This document shows positions 43,358 to 56,700 of a stretch of 64,000 nt of DNA, one piece after another. This DNA comes from Tubiluchus corallicola. Its lineage: Eukaryota; Priapulida; Priapulimorpha; Priapulimorphida; Tubiluchidae. Location of the stretch: positions 62,001 through 126,000 of the forward strand of contig JAQGDQ010000576.1 in NCBI GenBank assembly GCA_030141605.1, written 5' to 3'. Under the pieces are notes generated by a model. The model was given only the letters and a program-made list of their open reading frames with translations. It was not told the DNA's origin and did not search any database. The position numbers and the translations under genes were made by a program. Every line of letters begins with the position of its first letter. Within the stretch, counting starts at the first letter, position 1.

Positions 43358-44972
43358 CCCGCTGCCTTTGAACTCTTTAAAGCATCAACTCATTTTCAAC
43401 ATCATCAGAATCTGTCACTTGAACTAAACACTTCTGTTCCTGCTGTATTGAAAACATGATGCATTTAATTTACGTACAAGATGCAGACTAAATTGTAATG
43501 TACAAACGCCATTGCAAACCAATGCAATTTATCCACTGTTTAGATAAAACTGTTTGATTTTGTGATTTATTTGTTTTAATATCTTCGTTATATAATGATA
43601 TAGATGGCTCTTACACAGGTATGCAAATAATAATGACAGATTGTAACTGTGCCTCACTGTCTAGTTTATGTTTGATTGTACAAAGTGCACTAGACTGACT
43701 GCATGTTTGTTCTATTCATAACGTCTTTACAAAAAGCTGAACAGGCATCATAATCAGCCTTACATTTGCACAGTATTGTAACATCTAATTCTTTTCATTT
43801 TTGTTTACAACGAAATGGCTAAGAGCCATCAATTAGCACTTTCACTTGACCGGGACAAACCTGCTTTTACAATGCTATAGTTGCAATTGTTTTAATCTTG
43901 AATTCTCCCATCCCACCCGCCGGAACGGGGAAGTTTATAATATTTTTGCCATGGCTGGGTTGTCAATAGGTGAAACTCACCATAATTCGCCTCATTGAGC
44001 TGGCTCCAATTCTCCCACTAGACCCACCACCATCCCGCATCCTTCGTTCTTTTGCCTGATATCACTCAAAAGTTGTCGTCCATCACCCAACATCTTCATT
44101 TTGCAGGAAAAAACCCTCCTTCACAGTTGGCAAATTATGTTTGAATCGTGGATCTGCCCATCCTAATTGTTGGTCAATTATTTTTGTGAATTAGGTGACA
44201 GGTCACTGGATTATTCCCCATAATGAGGTCAGATCTTCCTACCATGCCTGCCATTGCTTCACAGCTAATTAATAGGCCTGTTTACACCTATTTATGGATT
44301 TGCGCTCAGAATGACCTTTTACCATGATTATCATCTTTTCCCAAAGTTACCACATGCACAAAATCTGAAGGCTATTTCAACTGGTTCAGGTATAACTGGT
44401 ATGAACTCAAAGAGTGGGTAGACGACGAAGACAGACAGATTTGAATTTGAGATTTTTTTCTGTGCTATTTTTAACGCACCATTTTTTCCGGTGCCATTTT
44501 TACCTACTCTTCCATTTGTGACATTATTTCCAGCGCCACTTTTACCATGCATTTTTTGTGCCATTATTACCCCTGCCATTTTTACCTTCATACATCTAGG
44601 ACATGTCGCTAAAACTAGTGTATTTTCAATGTTCAAACACTAGTCCTTTGCATACTTGCTTAATCGTGTATTTGCTTTATATATTTATTGCTTGTTGCCT
44701 ATTACTTATTATACATCTTCTTTTGTTTTTATTTTTGAAATTAGTGTATTTGCTGAATCGGACAAAATTTGTTAAACATGTAAATTTTTGTATTTCTAGA
44801 TATTATTATTTGTATAATTTCCTCACTTTTTGATAATTTGTATTACTTTTTTTAAAGATGAATAATTGATTTGGATTTGCTATTTCCTTTACACATGTAT
44901 ATTTTTGTATTTCTGCATATTCATGTATTTTTCTAATTTTTTTTCAAATTTGCCTGTCATTGGCGTCATAAT

Positions 44973-45021
44973 GAGAAGAGTGGTTGACTCGTTAACCAGT
45001 CGCTTTTCACCACCTTTTCTC
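44973..45021 (-). repeat. Conserved hairpin element, copy 3 (inverted)
   Basis: Reverse complement reads GAGAAAAGGTGGTGAAAAGC ... CAACCACTCTTCTC, same layout as the other two. Between the SLC13 genes. Confidence 0.58.
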
Positions 45022-46623
45022 TTACGTCCTTCTGTATATTAAGTATATATTATTGGGTATTCAATGTAAAGTTAGTAAAGCCAAGGAGACAAGAAAAATA
45101 ATATTTACTCGTGATCAACAGAATTAAATTGCAGCAAGACCAATAAACAATTCCAAATATCTAAACAAGAACTTAATTTAAATTTAAACTACAAACTATC
45201 CCTTAGCACAACAAGGAAAAACAAAATATGTCAGAAATGTTGAGTACGTATCATTGAAAACACGTTAGCAAGGAGACAGCCATGCTGCCGATATCCCACC
45301 ACCTCAAGAGGCACCGGCCAGTTGCTAATGTTAGCGGATCACTGACAAAGACTCCAGCCCTCTCATTTCTCGAGGATGATGCAAAATTATAGCCTCTTAC
45401 TAACTACTATACATGTGCGAAGAGACGAAAACAAAAAAATAACAATACAAAACAATTTGCATTAAGTTTTAACTTTCAGCAAGTTTAATAAAGTGGACGG
45501 GTTAAAAACTATAAAATTAATAGCATATGTGCTAATAAGCCCATCTCTAGATTACGAATTACGTCAAAGTATTGCTGTAACATCAATAGTAAATTTATCA
45601 TATCGTTGTACCTTGTAGACTGGTAAAGCCTGTAATCTTGCTTCTCGAGGAATATGGTCGGAGCAGATCGAATTGTATAATTTGAAAATACACCAAACTT
45701 CAGGTGAATAGTACATTCGCCTGAGTACGTTGCCGTTGTGTATGTTCGCGCCATTTCAAGAAACAGCATAGAACGTAAGAAGGCTCAAAAACATTGTGTG
45801 ATATCTGCAAGATGTGTTGGGGATATTAGCTAAATTCCATCAATAAATTCTCTGAATTCAGATTCCGAATTTAAAATATTTTTCCGAGATGACAGACCGT
45901 TGAAGGTGCCCATGGCTTCCACTAAATACTGGAGGCACAGTAGTTTCTCTAATGATTTAGGTGTTACTATAACTATGAAGTAATAAAATGTTCTGTCCCA
46001 TTAATCCTTGTTTTCGAATCACCTAATGTGCAACCTGCTGGGAGATCAGAGTTTCACATACACAAACGTAATAAGCAAATAAGTTGCATTGAAATTGTAT
46101 GAAAAGTAATCATGCCCTCACAACATGCTTATGATGATAAGGAGTTTTTTGTTATTCGTTTTCCTGTGAATCTTACAAACACTCAAAGTTCCTTTAATAG
46201 TTATGTTAAACGAAAGAGTATGTTAAAATCACTACTAATTTATTATTGATAGTTGCATTGGTCTTTATTCAGCTCATAATATCTGAAATTATTTCTCATC
46301 TTCTGCACTCACACAGGTATATATTTCAACAATTTGATTTATCACTCTCAACGTTTCCCCGTTTTTTACTCTGTAGTGTTTCCAGCTGTCAATAATTTCC
46401 CGAGGTTGCTGACATCCTCCTATCAATCCTGGAAATTATCACTAAGAATAATTCTGAAGAAGATGCAAAGTTTGCAACACAATGAAGCAGTAAGATAGCA
46501 AGGTTTCATCAATGAATGATACATTATAAAATTTGGAAAAGCTTCTACAAAATTATAGCTTTCTGCCTCTTAATGCTTCTGGCATAATTTTATGAGTTCA
46601 CTAAACTACTGTGACTCGGTTAA

Positions 46624-47006
46624 CCCTTTCATACCCGTTATATCCCGTGGGATACGAGAATATTTTCTGCCTTTAAAACTAATAAAATTTAAAACTGACA
46701 GTTATTTGATCTGTTAATAGTTATTTTGATTTAAGCCAATAACAAAAGACTAAAAATGGTGATAAAATGGCAAACTAGAAAATCTACATACCATAAAGAA
46801 CTGCTCAAGGTACAGTACTTTAGAGACGACTTTGTACAGATCAGCATAGCATGCATATTAAATGTCTTAAATACTTTAAAAATGATCAGCAGTTGCAAAA
46901 TGAAGCACATTTTATGCTTCCATTGAATCCCAATGTATCCCGTGTTATACAGGCTATATTTAGCACGCGGGCACAGGTAGAAAAAAATAATTTGGGACTG
47001 AAAGGG
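46624..47006. mobile_element. TTAA-target (piggyBac-type) MITE, copy with both ends
   Basis: Starts TTAA-CCCTTTCATACCCG and ends GGGACTGAAAGGG-TCAA (one change from TTAA). It contains ATCCCGTGGGAT near the left end and a related one near the right. Located between the two SLC13 genes. Confidence 0.68.
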
Positions 47007-47354
47007 TCAATTTGTACTAACATCTCCGGGAGAGTGTAGCAGACCCAGCTTGCCCTGGCACAACACTTTTCAAAGGCAGCGTTGTTTTGGTATCTCAAGT
47101 ACCTTATTGTCCATTTCATACTCTACACCCTTACAGGTTCGATAGTTTATTGAAGTAATAGTCATAATAATGTATAAATTCAGTTATGCATGAAACTATT
47201 TTTCTATTTGTAGTATTTTAACGATGTGACATTTTCTCAAGTTTACAAAAATTATATCCTGAAAGGTTAATGTCATATCCAGTTCTTGTCCACTAATCCG
47301 ATGTTGCCCAAATGTTGTTGCCTCCACACTATTCTTGATATACAGGTATTACAA

Positions 47355-47900
47355 CGATAAAAGATAAGATAAGATAAGATAAGATAACATTTATTTTCAT
47401 CGGTATGATATAAAACAGTACATATTTGTAAAACATGAGCTTAAAGCTCGTAAACCTATATCAAACATAATGTATATGAGCGATAACATGGTAAGAATAT
47501 GTACTTCTTAAAATCTTTTGGATGCCACCTACATGAAGACAGTAAAAATTTGAGACAGTAAAATTTTAGGCAGTAACATTTTCTAAAATTTACACAAAAA
47601 GCTATCTAGGTCAATAAAAATTTTTCCTGTCAACATATTCAGCATTTAATTACGACTTAACAAAATTGGGAAGTTTGCTGAATTTACAAATGGCACATTT
47701 ACATGATACACCAGTCCATGAGTTAATTAGACGTTTAAATTCTCCAAGATTTTCGGCCATTCGGAGACAGTTTGGTAATTCATTCCACAATGTGGCTCCA
47801 TAATAGGAGAAACTTTTCTTACCATATGTAACACCATCATATGTAGGGTGTTCTGCAGTGTTCATTTTTCTGAGATGCGATGATTCTCAGATTCTTTGTA
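47355..47900 (-). mobile_element. LINE 3' end with (TTATC)n tail
   Basis: Minus-strand frame reads YGKKSFSYYGATLWNELPNC then EFKRLINSWTG, a standard LINE ORF2 C-terminal motif. The 3' tail is the AAGAT pentamer array at about 47361-47387. It begins just after the stop of SLC13 gene 2. Confidence 0.78.
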
Positions 47901-47968
47901 CGATGACCCACAAAGTTGTTCTTCCTTTATACACTTGATAAAAATTCTATTCAATATTATATCAATCG

Positions 47969-48115
47969 CTAACCACTGCTGCATGTCTGATTGTTGCCGT
48001 CGAGTGCCGCCCAATCAGGAAACGTGTTCCAGTCAAAAACAAAGTATCCATAACTGCTTGCAATGACAGTAACGATTAAACAGCAGACAACGTTCATTAC
48101 TAATCCAGCTTTTGC
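47969..48115 (-). CDS. SLC13: SLC13 gene 2 exon 15 (stop)
   Basis: Same as gene 1 through FPDWAAL, then [10 protein letters not shown] and a TAG at 47969-47971. A truncated LINE begins about 70 bp downstream, so the 3' UTR probably includes it. Confidence 0.92.
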   Translation of the reverse strand, partial: AKAGLVMNVVCCLIVTVIASSYGYFVFDWNTFPDWAALDGNNQTCSSG

Positions 48116-50649
48116 CTGTAACAAAAACAATTTATTTATTGTCAACATGTAAAGTAAAAATATAATGGAGACTCAGTAAGTAATTCTCTTACAAATTTTA
48201 AAACGAGTTTTTTATTTTTTATCTATAGCTTTTCGAGAGACGTATCACCTGTTTTACAAAGTTATTTTTCTGATAACTGAGGGTAAGTCTAGTCACAGTT
48301 TAAACAATAGTATTACATAGTTGTTTACGGCCATATCACGTTGGAAACACTGGTTCTCGTCTGATCACCGAAGTTAAGCAACGTAGAGCCTGGTTAGTAC
48401 TTGGATGGGTGACCGCCTAGGAATACCAGGTGCTGTAGGCTTGCGGGATGCCCACACTGTATCTCGACACTAGGCGGAGGAGCTGCACAAGCAGTCAACG
48501 ACTAGAGGGCGGAGGAGGTCAAGTGACCCAACGGCCATGTGTAGAGGAGTAAACCTTCCAAATCAGGAGTGGTGCCCCGAAGGCGGACCAGTGCAGCATG
48601 CTCACTGACTCCAGCAGCTCCTGCGGCCAACCTGGTGCCAAACGTATCGCTCCGCTTTCCTTTGGACTACACCAGGGAGGAAGAGAGGAGGTTCCTGTTG
48701 TCTGGGCAACTCAGGGTCTTCATATACCTTGCCCAGGCGTGCGCCCTGGAGACGTTCAAGGATCGGATTGCTCAGCCACAGTCGACGTTGCAGCTCCACC
48801 AATGTGATCAATAACTGACTCTCTTGGCGCACATTCCATTGTCTTCCGAGACAGAAGGATGCCAACAAATACGTATGTATTACTATTGTTTAAAATGTGG
48901 TCTAGAGTAGATTTGTGATGCCACAATTAAAGGACGCAGTCATTTATTCTCTGATACGCACAAATTTCCATTATACATGTAGTAGTAGTAGTAGTATTTG
49001 TATATGCATCGCTGGAGTGAAATAAATTGATTGATTGATTGATTGATATGGCAAAAGATTCTTTTTAATTTTGTTTTTGAATTATTATCCAATACGTTGT
49101 AGTCACTTCATTTTGGATAGTAACTCACCATGTTTGGAATTGATAAAACCTACCATGTCAGAAATCCTTAATGTCCCGTAAGAAAACACAATAGCATTCG
49201 GTGGAGTTGCTACGGGCAACATGAAGGCGAATGAAGCTGCAATCACCGCTGGATACAAGAAATAATAGGGATGAACTCGTAGAGCAGACGACTGTTAAAC
49301 AAAATAAAAACTTTGTTAGTTTTACTAATTAGATTATTAGTGTCAATGCCAGAATGTTCAGAAATCATTAAAGTTTATTTCACGACAATTATTACCCATT
49401 GCTCGTAATGAGGCGAAGAAAAAAAGGAGACGCGAAAAAATGGTGTGCTACAAGGATGAATTCTTGGGCGTGCTCTGTCACGTTAAACTGGTAGCTTAGG
49501 TAGCAGAGTTGATGAAAGAAAGAAGACGTTGAAAAGTGGTGTGCTACAAGGATGAAATCTTGGGCCTCCTCTGTCATGTTGAGCTGGTAGCTCAGGTAGC
49601 AGAGTTGAAGAAAGAAAGAAGACGTTGAAAAATGGTGTGCTACAAGGATGAATTCTTGGGCCTGCTCTGTCATGTTGAACTGGTAGCTCGGGTGGCAGAG
49701 CAAGGGAGGTCTCGGGTTCAAATCCCGACTGGTTCACAATTTTCAGCGTCTCATTTCTTTCTTCAACTCACGATCCGCAATGGGTAATAATTATCATGAA
49801 ATAAACAGCAATGGTTTGTGGACATTCTAGCACTCATAGTCATAATTTAAGTAATGACACCGTTAATTGCCAGCTAATTTAAAGAAAAAGCCTAACTTTG
49901 CTAGTAGTGAATGTGAAATAGGTATCCTGAGCTGACAATAGCTCTTTCAATTAACGGTTTTTTCCTTGCAAATGCCGTGTATTGTTCTTAATAATGCAGA
50001 TTAATATGCCAAACCTACCAGGTCAGCTAGTATAGGAATCATGATCGTAGCCGTTGCCGTATTGCTGGCAAATTCGGTGAGCGTTGCGATGATGGCGCAC
50101 AGAATGAAAACAATGAAAAATGGAGGCACCGATTGCAGAGCGCAGAGGATGGAACTAATTTCTTCAGACAGACCAGATTCCTGCAAGAAACGGTTTGATA
50201 ACATCAGTTCGTGACCATTTGAACACCAAAATGAGAAACTGTTTTGTAGACGTAGGCGTACGAGGCGGGGGGGGGGGGGCTTAGGGGGGAAGTGGTTGCC
50301 CTCCAAGAGCAAATGTATTGTACATTTTCAGGGCAAAACTGTTTATTTTCACTGCAAACAATTCCGTTTTAAAATTTCAAAATCTAAGATTTCAATATTC
50401 AAGAATTGCTTGCGTACTGCATTAGGCCTACCTCTTTTTGAATGGCTGCAATTAAAGTGTTTCTTGTACGACGAATTGTTTTAATAATTAAAAAGTTACA
50501 ATAGAACTTGGTATCAGTTTTAGTTCACTAAACCCAGGGCCGGCCTTAAGCATAGGCAAACTAGGCAACCGCCTAGGGCCTCACCCTCCAGGGGGCTTCA
50601 CGCCGAGGTAACATTTTTTTGCTTTATGCGAACATACTGCCTCCTCCCT

Positions 50650-50690
<41 letters not shown>

Positions 50691-50702
50691 ACTCTCTCTC
50701 TG

Positions 50703-50769
<67 letters not shown>

Positions 50770-53700
50770 AATTGCGTAATTTTATTTTTTTCGTATTTAT
50801 TTTTTATTTTTCTATTTCATTTGGGGCCACCAAATTCACTTCGCCTAGGGCCTCCAATTACCTAAGGCCGGCCCTGCTAAACCTCATAAGTCCTTTGTAC
50901 ACTTTTCAAGTACATGCTTCTCTATGTGCTCGAAAGCTTAGTACATGTTTGTTTTGAAAAAGAAAAACATAAACCGTCGCCATTATTTCTTTTAATTTTT
51001 TTTAAACGTTAGAAACAGCTTTGTGAAAGTATTTGCATGTTTGATCAGTGAAAATGCAAACCTTTGACTTGTGTTTTGTTTGACTTTTTAGATTTTCTAA
51101 TAAAGGATGTAAGTCATAAGTCATTTATTTCATCTTACACATTTACAATAGTTTCATGTACAATATCTAGTGAAAGGGCCTACAATGGATATAATACAAA
51201 TAAGAAATACTGCACAGGAAAAGCCTCAAACACTGTTCACTTATACACGAAGGTAAATGTGTTGCGGGCAATCAAAAAGCAGGGCTTGTTAGATTGTCCC
51301 ACACAGTGATAGAAAAAAAGTAATGGAGATAATCTGAAAATTTAAAGTGAATCGTATGATAAAGAAAACATTAGTGCTTAAAATGGAATGATGTAATGAA
51401 TGCAGCTCATATATGGGATGATATAAAAGATAGAAAGACTATTATTTGTTAATAGTATGTAAAATTAAGATAACTTGATTAAGCTAACACCACTGTTTTG
51501 CAACTACTGTGTGATATTTATTATAATTCGGACTTCTTGTATTTATTTACTATTGCAATTGTTATGGGGTGTCAGGAGATGATTGTCTCTCCTCTCAAAC
51601 AAGGGCAACTTTGAAAATTTTTGGGCAAATTCCTTCTGCCCTCCTTGTGAAACTTTCTCCGGTACGCCTATTTCTGTGAAAGGTAACTAAATTTGATAAA
51701 TTGTTACAGCCGTTATAATTTAGAGCAGCACGATACTTGCCCATCTTTCCCCATTTTGCCAAAAACTAGAAGTTGATAATTTTAGTAGTTCAGCGTGAAA
51801 AATACTCATATAACCTTGACCTACTAATTTTCTTTTTGCTAAATGAAGTTTTTTACGTTTTCGTTTTTGTAGTTTGTTGGCATTAACTATCGTAATTAAT
51901 GCAGACATATTCTTGTTATAAGCCATTTGACCTTTCAAAAGTCACGTGACTCGATTTTTGACTTTTCAGACGTTACTTTGACGTTGGTGTTTGATCTTTT
52001 AGAGGCTATAGTTCTTTGACTTTCCAGAAGCCGTTTCATCTTAATGTTTGGTCAGACAAGCACTATTTGACATTGACTTGACCCTTGATTTTTGACCTTT
52101 CACTATTTGACATAGACTTGACCTTTGATTTTTGACATTTCACTATTTGACATTGACTTGACCTTTGATTTTTGACCTTTCACTATTTGACATTGACTTG
52201 ACTTTTGATTCTTGACCTTTCACTATTTGACATTGACTTGACCTTTGATTTTTGACCTTTCATCTCCATTTTCGTGTCACGTGGCTTCTTCACAATCACA
52301 TCTTCACAAACAACGTGAAATTTTACTGGCAGGTTCAAAAACTCTATGATCCAGAAGTACAACCATTGTTATACCAATAGCACTATTCCGACTTCCTGTA
52401 CAAGTGTAAATTGCTGCACGGATTTTTTTACCTGGACACCAGCAGCTAATGCATACCCTCCTCCCAAAAGGAAGATTATACTCCACGGTAACTTTTGGTG
52501 TATGGTGTCCCATCCTATCACTGTCCCTCTCGGTGACTTGGATTTAGCGTCTAAAAAACAATTTCCACTTTTTGTGTTAAAGAGCAGCACGAATAACACA
52601 GTTACCCTCAGGTCTAGTGTGAAGGCATAGTTATGTATAGGTTTTACATGTCAAATGTAGGCCTACGTTAACTCAAATGTAGATTTAGGTAATTCAAATG
52701 TGTCTTGGTAACTCAAATGTAGATTTAGGTAATTCAAATGTGTCCTGGTAACTCAAATGTAGACTTAGGTAGTTCAAATGTGTTAACAATGGTTTTCAAG
52801 AAATCTTAAGCATTTTTGGTAAGTCAAATGTAGACACATGTCAAGTCAAATGTGAAACTGGTATTTCAAATGTAGATAGGTGGTAAAGCTTAAAGATGTT
52901 AAATTTAATCTTTTTTAATCTTAATTTAATAATTGCTGTGAAAATAGTACCTTCTGCTTACCATTTTACTAACTAAAACTGCAGTTGCAGCAGTTACCAT
53001 TCTTCTCTCGGCGAACTTAATTTTCACTATTTCTACCACCTCAGTCATGGGACCTAATATCTTCTTCTAAGGTTGGAAACAATCAGTAATGTCATGTTTA
53101 GAGTTAGTTATAGAAGTTATAGAAAATTTCAACTAATCTGCTTTCGGCGCCTGACACAAGATGAAAAAGTTGCCAGGCTAAAGAATAAATAAAAATTACA
53201 ATTGCTGCAGCGTTGCTCATAATCTATAATTTACGTAATTTATTATACCGTCACCAGAAGCAGCACAGCAAAGAAAGTTTGGACGTTCGGCTGGACATAC
53301 GAACAAAAGCAGAGTGACCAAGACAGCTGCGGTACCATCTGTGACATACCTACATGAGAACAAGACATAATTGTAAAATACAGGCATTCTTTTGCTAAAA
53401 TTTCTAGCTGGCTGTTGAGCGGTCAAGATGAAATTTATCAAACTTCAAGTTTGTTCTTGACTCTGTCGTCATCATCATCATCATCATCATCATTATCATC
53501 GTCATCATCATCATCATCATCGTCGTCGTCATCATCATAATCATCATCACCGTCATCATCACCGTCATCGTCATCATCGTCAAAGCCAATATGAAATTTT
53601 CTTACCCATTAGTCAAACTTCTGTCTCTTGGTGACTGTGTCATTATTATCATCATCATTATCATTACCATCGATGTCGTCGTTGTCGCCATCGTCATCAT

Positions 53701-56700
53701 CATCATCGTCGTCATCGTCATCATCATCACCATCATCATCACCGTCATCGTCAAAGCCAATATGAAATTTTCTTACCCATTAGTCAAACTTCTGTTTCTT
53801 GGTGACTGTGTCATCATCATCATCATTATCATTACCATCGATGTCGTCGTCGTCGCCATCGTCATCCTCCTCATCATCATCATCATTGTTATCATCGTCA
53901 TCGTCATCGTCATCATAGTCGTCGCCGTCATCATCACCGTCATCGTCATCATCGTCAAAGCCAATATGAAATTTTCTTACCCATTAGTCAAACTTCTGTC
54001 TCTTGGTGACTGTGTCATCATCATAATCATCATCATAATCATCAACATTATCATTACCATCGATGTCGTCGTCGTCGCCATCGTCATCCTCATCATCATC
54101 GTCGTCGTCATCATCATCCTCACCTTCGTCATTTTTATTACTCTGATGACATGACGCTATCATGGCTGTCATTACTGCTGTCGTCATCATACCACAGTCA
54201 CCATCATGACCATCATTATGGTCTTATTTATCATAATCCTTATTATTATCGTCGTCATTTTTGTATCATCATTTGTAGTTGTCGCTACGATTATCAGCGA
54301 TGGTAGCAGCAATAGGTCGGTGTCGTTGTAGTCACTGATTTCTACAACACATATTATAGGTTTTACATGTCACATGGAGACCTGCGTTAACTCAAATGTA
54401 GACTTGGGTAATTCAAATGTGTCTTGGTAAGTCAAATGTAGACTTTGGTAGTTCAAATGTATTAACAATGGTTTTCAAGAAATCTTAAGCATTTTTTGTA
54501 AGTCAAATGTAGGCACATGTCAAGTCAAATGTGACATTGGTATCCCAAATGTGGATAGGTGGTAAAGCTTAAGGATGCTAAATTTAATCTCCTTTAATAT
54601 TAATGTAATAATTGCTCCTAAGTTAAAATAACAACGTTATAAGGTCTACTAATAGATGCACTATCTTTGGTTTATCTTTTTCTAATTTGCACTTAAATAG
54701 CTTAGTTACCGATTTATTCAAAGTAATGCATCTACATTTGACTTACCTACGTCACATTTGAGTTACCAAAACACATTCGAAATTCCTATGTCTACATTTA
54801 CTTACCTAAGTCACATTTGAGTTACCAAAACACATTCGAAATTCCTGTGTCTACATAAGTCACATTCGAAATTCCTGTGTCTACATTTTACGTGTAAAAC
54901 CTAAATAGAACACATTTCCTGAAAATCATAAAACTTATCAACTTTTTTCATTTAAATGCTGAATTACCCGGATTCAAAAAGATCTCCCCATCCTGATGTG
55001 AAAGATGGTGATCGTGTCAACCACAGAATGACTAGGAAAATGAAATTTGCTAGAACAACGGCTTCTGAAAACCTGAAAAGGTACAACAATGTGACACAAC
55101 ACAATCAAAAATTGAGATACAGTCTTTCAAGACTGCTACTTTCAAAGCTGCAAAAAATCAGAAAAATTTCGCTCTCTGGCTTTATTGATAGGTCGATTAG
55201 TGACTTTAGTTTAATGTGAATTAAATTTCTGTTTTTATTGTTCGATAGAGGTGGTCCTATCTAAAACTTTGCTTTCGTGACTGAGATACAGTATAGAAAT
55301 AATGGCGACTGATTATTGATTGCAAATTCGGCACTAGATGATGTTAATTAAATTTTATTTGTTATTAATTAATCTTCACAAATTATCATTATTATTGAAA
55401 GAGCAAAAAAGAGAAGCAAAAACGAAGTGCTGCTTTGCAATATTTACAAGGCTGCAGGACAGTGCCTAGCAGACAAGATAGTGAAAAAAGCTTGTACAGT
55501 GTAAAAAACATTGTGTGATTATTTTTTGAACATAGCCTGAACATAGCGACATTCAAACTAGCACGCTTTATTTTTGACAGCAACTTGGAAGTGTGAACTG
55601 CTTTGCGAGTTACGATCGGCAAGTTATTGCAAACTCTCGGACAGTTACTGCGAGTTAATTTGGTGTTTAGGTCATTGGTGTGCAAATTGCGGCCCGCCCA
55701 CGGGCCATTTACGGCCCACGGGCCGAGAAGAGATTTGTCAACCTAATGAAAGTGCGGCCCGGGCGATTAATTAAGTGTATCCAGCTGAAGTCCGTGCCAC
55801 GATCCCAAAGATAGTGCAGGTAGTTTTTTCTACTAGAACGGATGCCATTAACCCTTACAAGACGGTTGTAGCTTAATGTCACTGTACTACACAGACTGTG
55901 TGATACACATTACTAATATGCATTGTAACGAAATTACCACTATCTGTCCTGAAATATATGGTTTGTAATATAAATTTTAATAACTTCTAAAATAGTTTCT
56001 TGAGTGTAGTAGTAATGATGTACGCAGGTCGGATGCAAAAAATTTTTATTAGGCCTTTCTGTACTTGGCTCCTTGATCAAACTGCCTGTGGCCTGCAGGA
56101 ATTGCGGCCCGGCTAGTCAGATAATTTGCACACCCCTGATCTAGATGAACCAAGCAGAAGGCGCGCTGGTGTGAACGAGTTGGTCTCGACACTTCTCGCA
56201 GGGAATGAGAAGTGGAGTGTCAGCTCACACTTACCGTCAGAGAGTCATTGGCGGCAAGGTTTCCTCTCTGGTCTGAACGTGTTACCGAGTTACTTAACGA
56301 GTAACTTGGGGAGTTAACTTGCCGAGAAAACTCGCTAGTCTGAACGAGCTATGTTTTTTGGAATTTATTATCAACAACTTACAACAAGCCGTTCAAACGG
56401 CAATTACTGTTAGAGATTTTTTTATTACAACTATATGTAGTATTTGTATTATCTGTAAAATGAATTATTCTCCTCAGCAAGTTTGAGAATTCTTTTACTT
56501 AATTGGTCCAAGTGCATTGTACTGTTTTCGAATCACACTGGTAGCTGCATCCCGCATTGTTCCACTGTCGTCATGGCAACAGCCAAACAACTTTCTGCAA
56601 ATCATAAAAATTATTTTCTGGTTGAACGAATTATTCAGAAATACAAAGTCGTTGTTCTCAATTTAAGCATCTCGTGGCGAATCCAGGTAAAATATCACAG

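Larger units (their letters stand above)
43388..47968. other. Spacer between the tandem SLC13 genes
   Basis: About 4.6 kb that should hold the promoter of gene 1 and the 3' end of gene 2. From 43388 to 44972 and 45022 to 46619 I see only AT-rich sequence with no supported gene; then the TTAA element and the LINE remnant. No CpG-rich or TATA-led core promoter stands out. Confidence 0.6.

Noticed and set aside
43083-43427. Plus-strand 114-residue frame with [12 protein letters not shown], resembling a zinc-knuckle of piggyBac transposases
   Set aside because: It overlaps SLC13 gene 1 exon 1 on the opposite strand, and the likeness is weak.
44331-44636. Minus-strand frame with GKNGTGKNGALK
   Set aside because: Short degenerate internal repeats, no splice sites of quality and no family resemblance.
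48323-48442. Functional 5S rRNA gene
   Set aside because: The 5' stem is mutated and it is fused to a body repeated elsewhere in the window; treated as a retroelement head.
49677-49735. tRNA gene
   Set aside because: The anticodon arm is mostly missing (11 nt between the D and T stems) and the A-box half is part of a tandem array.
53591-54154. Val/Ile-rich membrane-protein-like frame of 187 residues
   Set aside because: Translation of imperfect (ATC)n with a repeated spacer.
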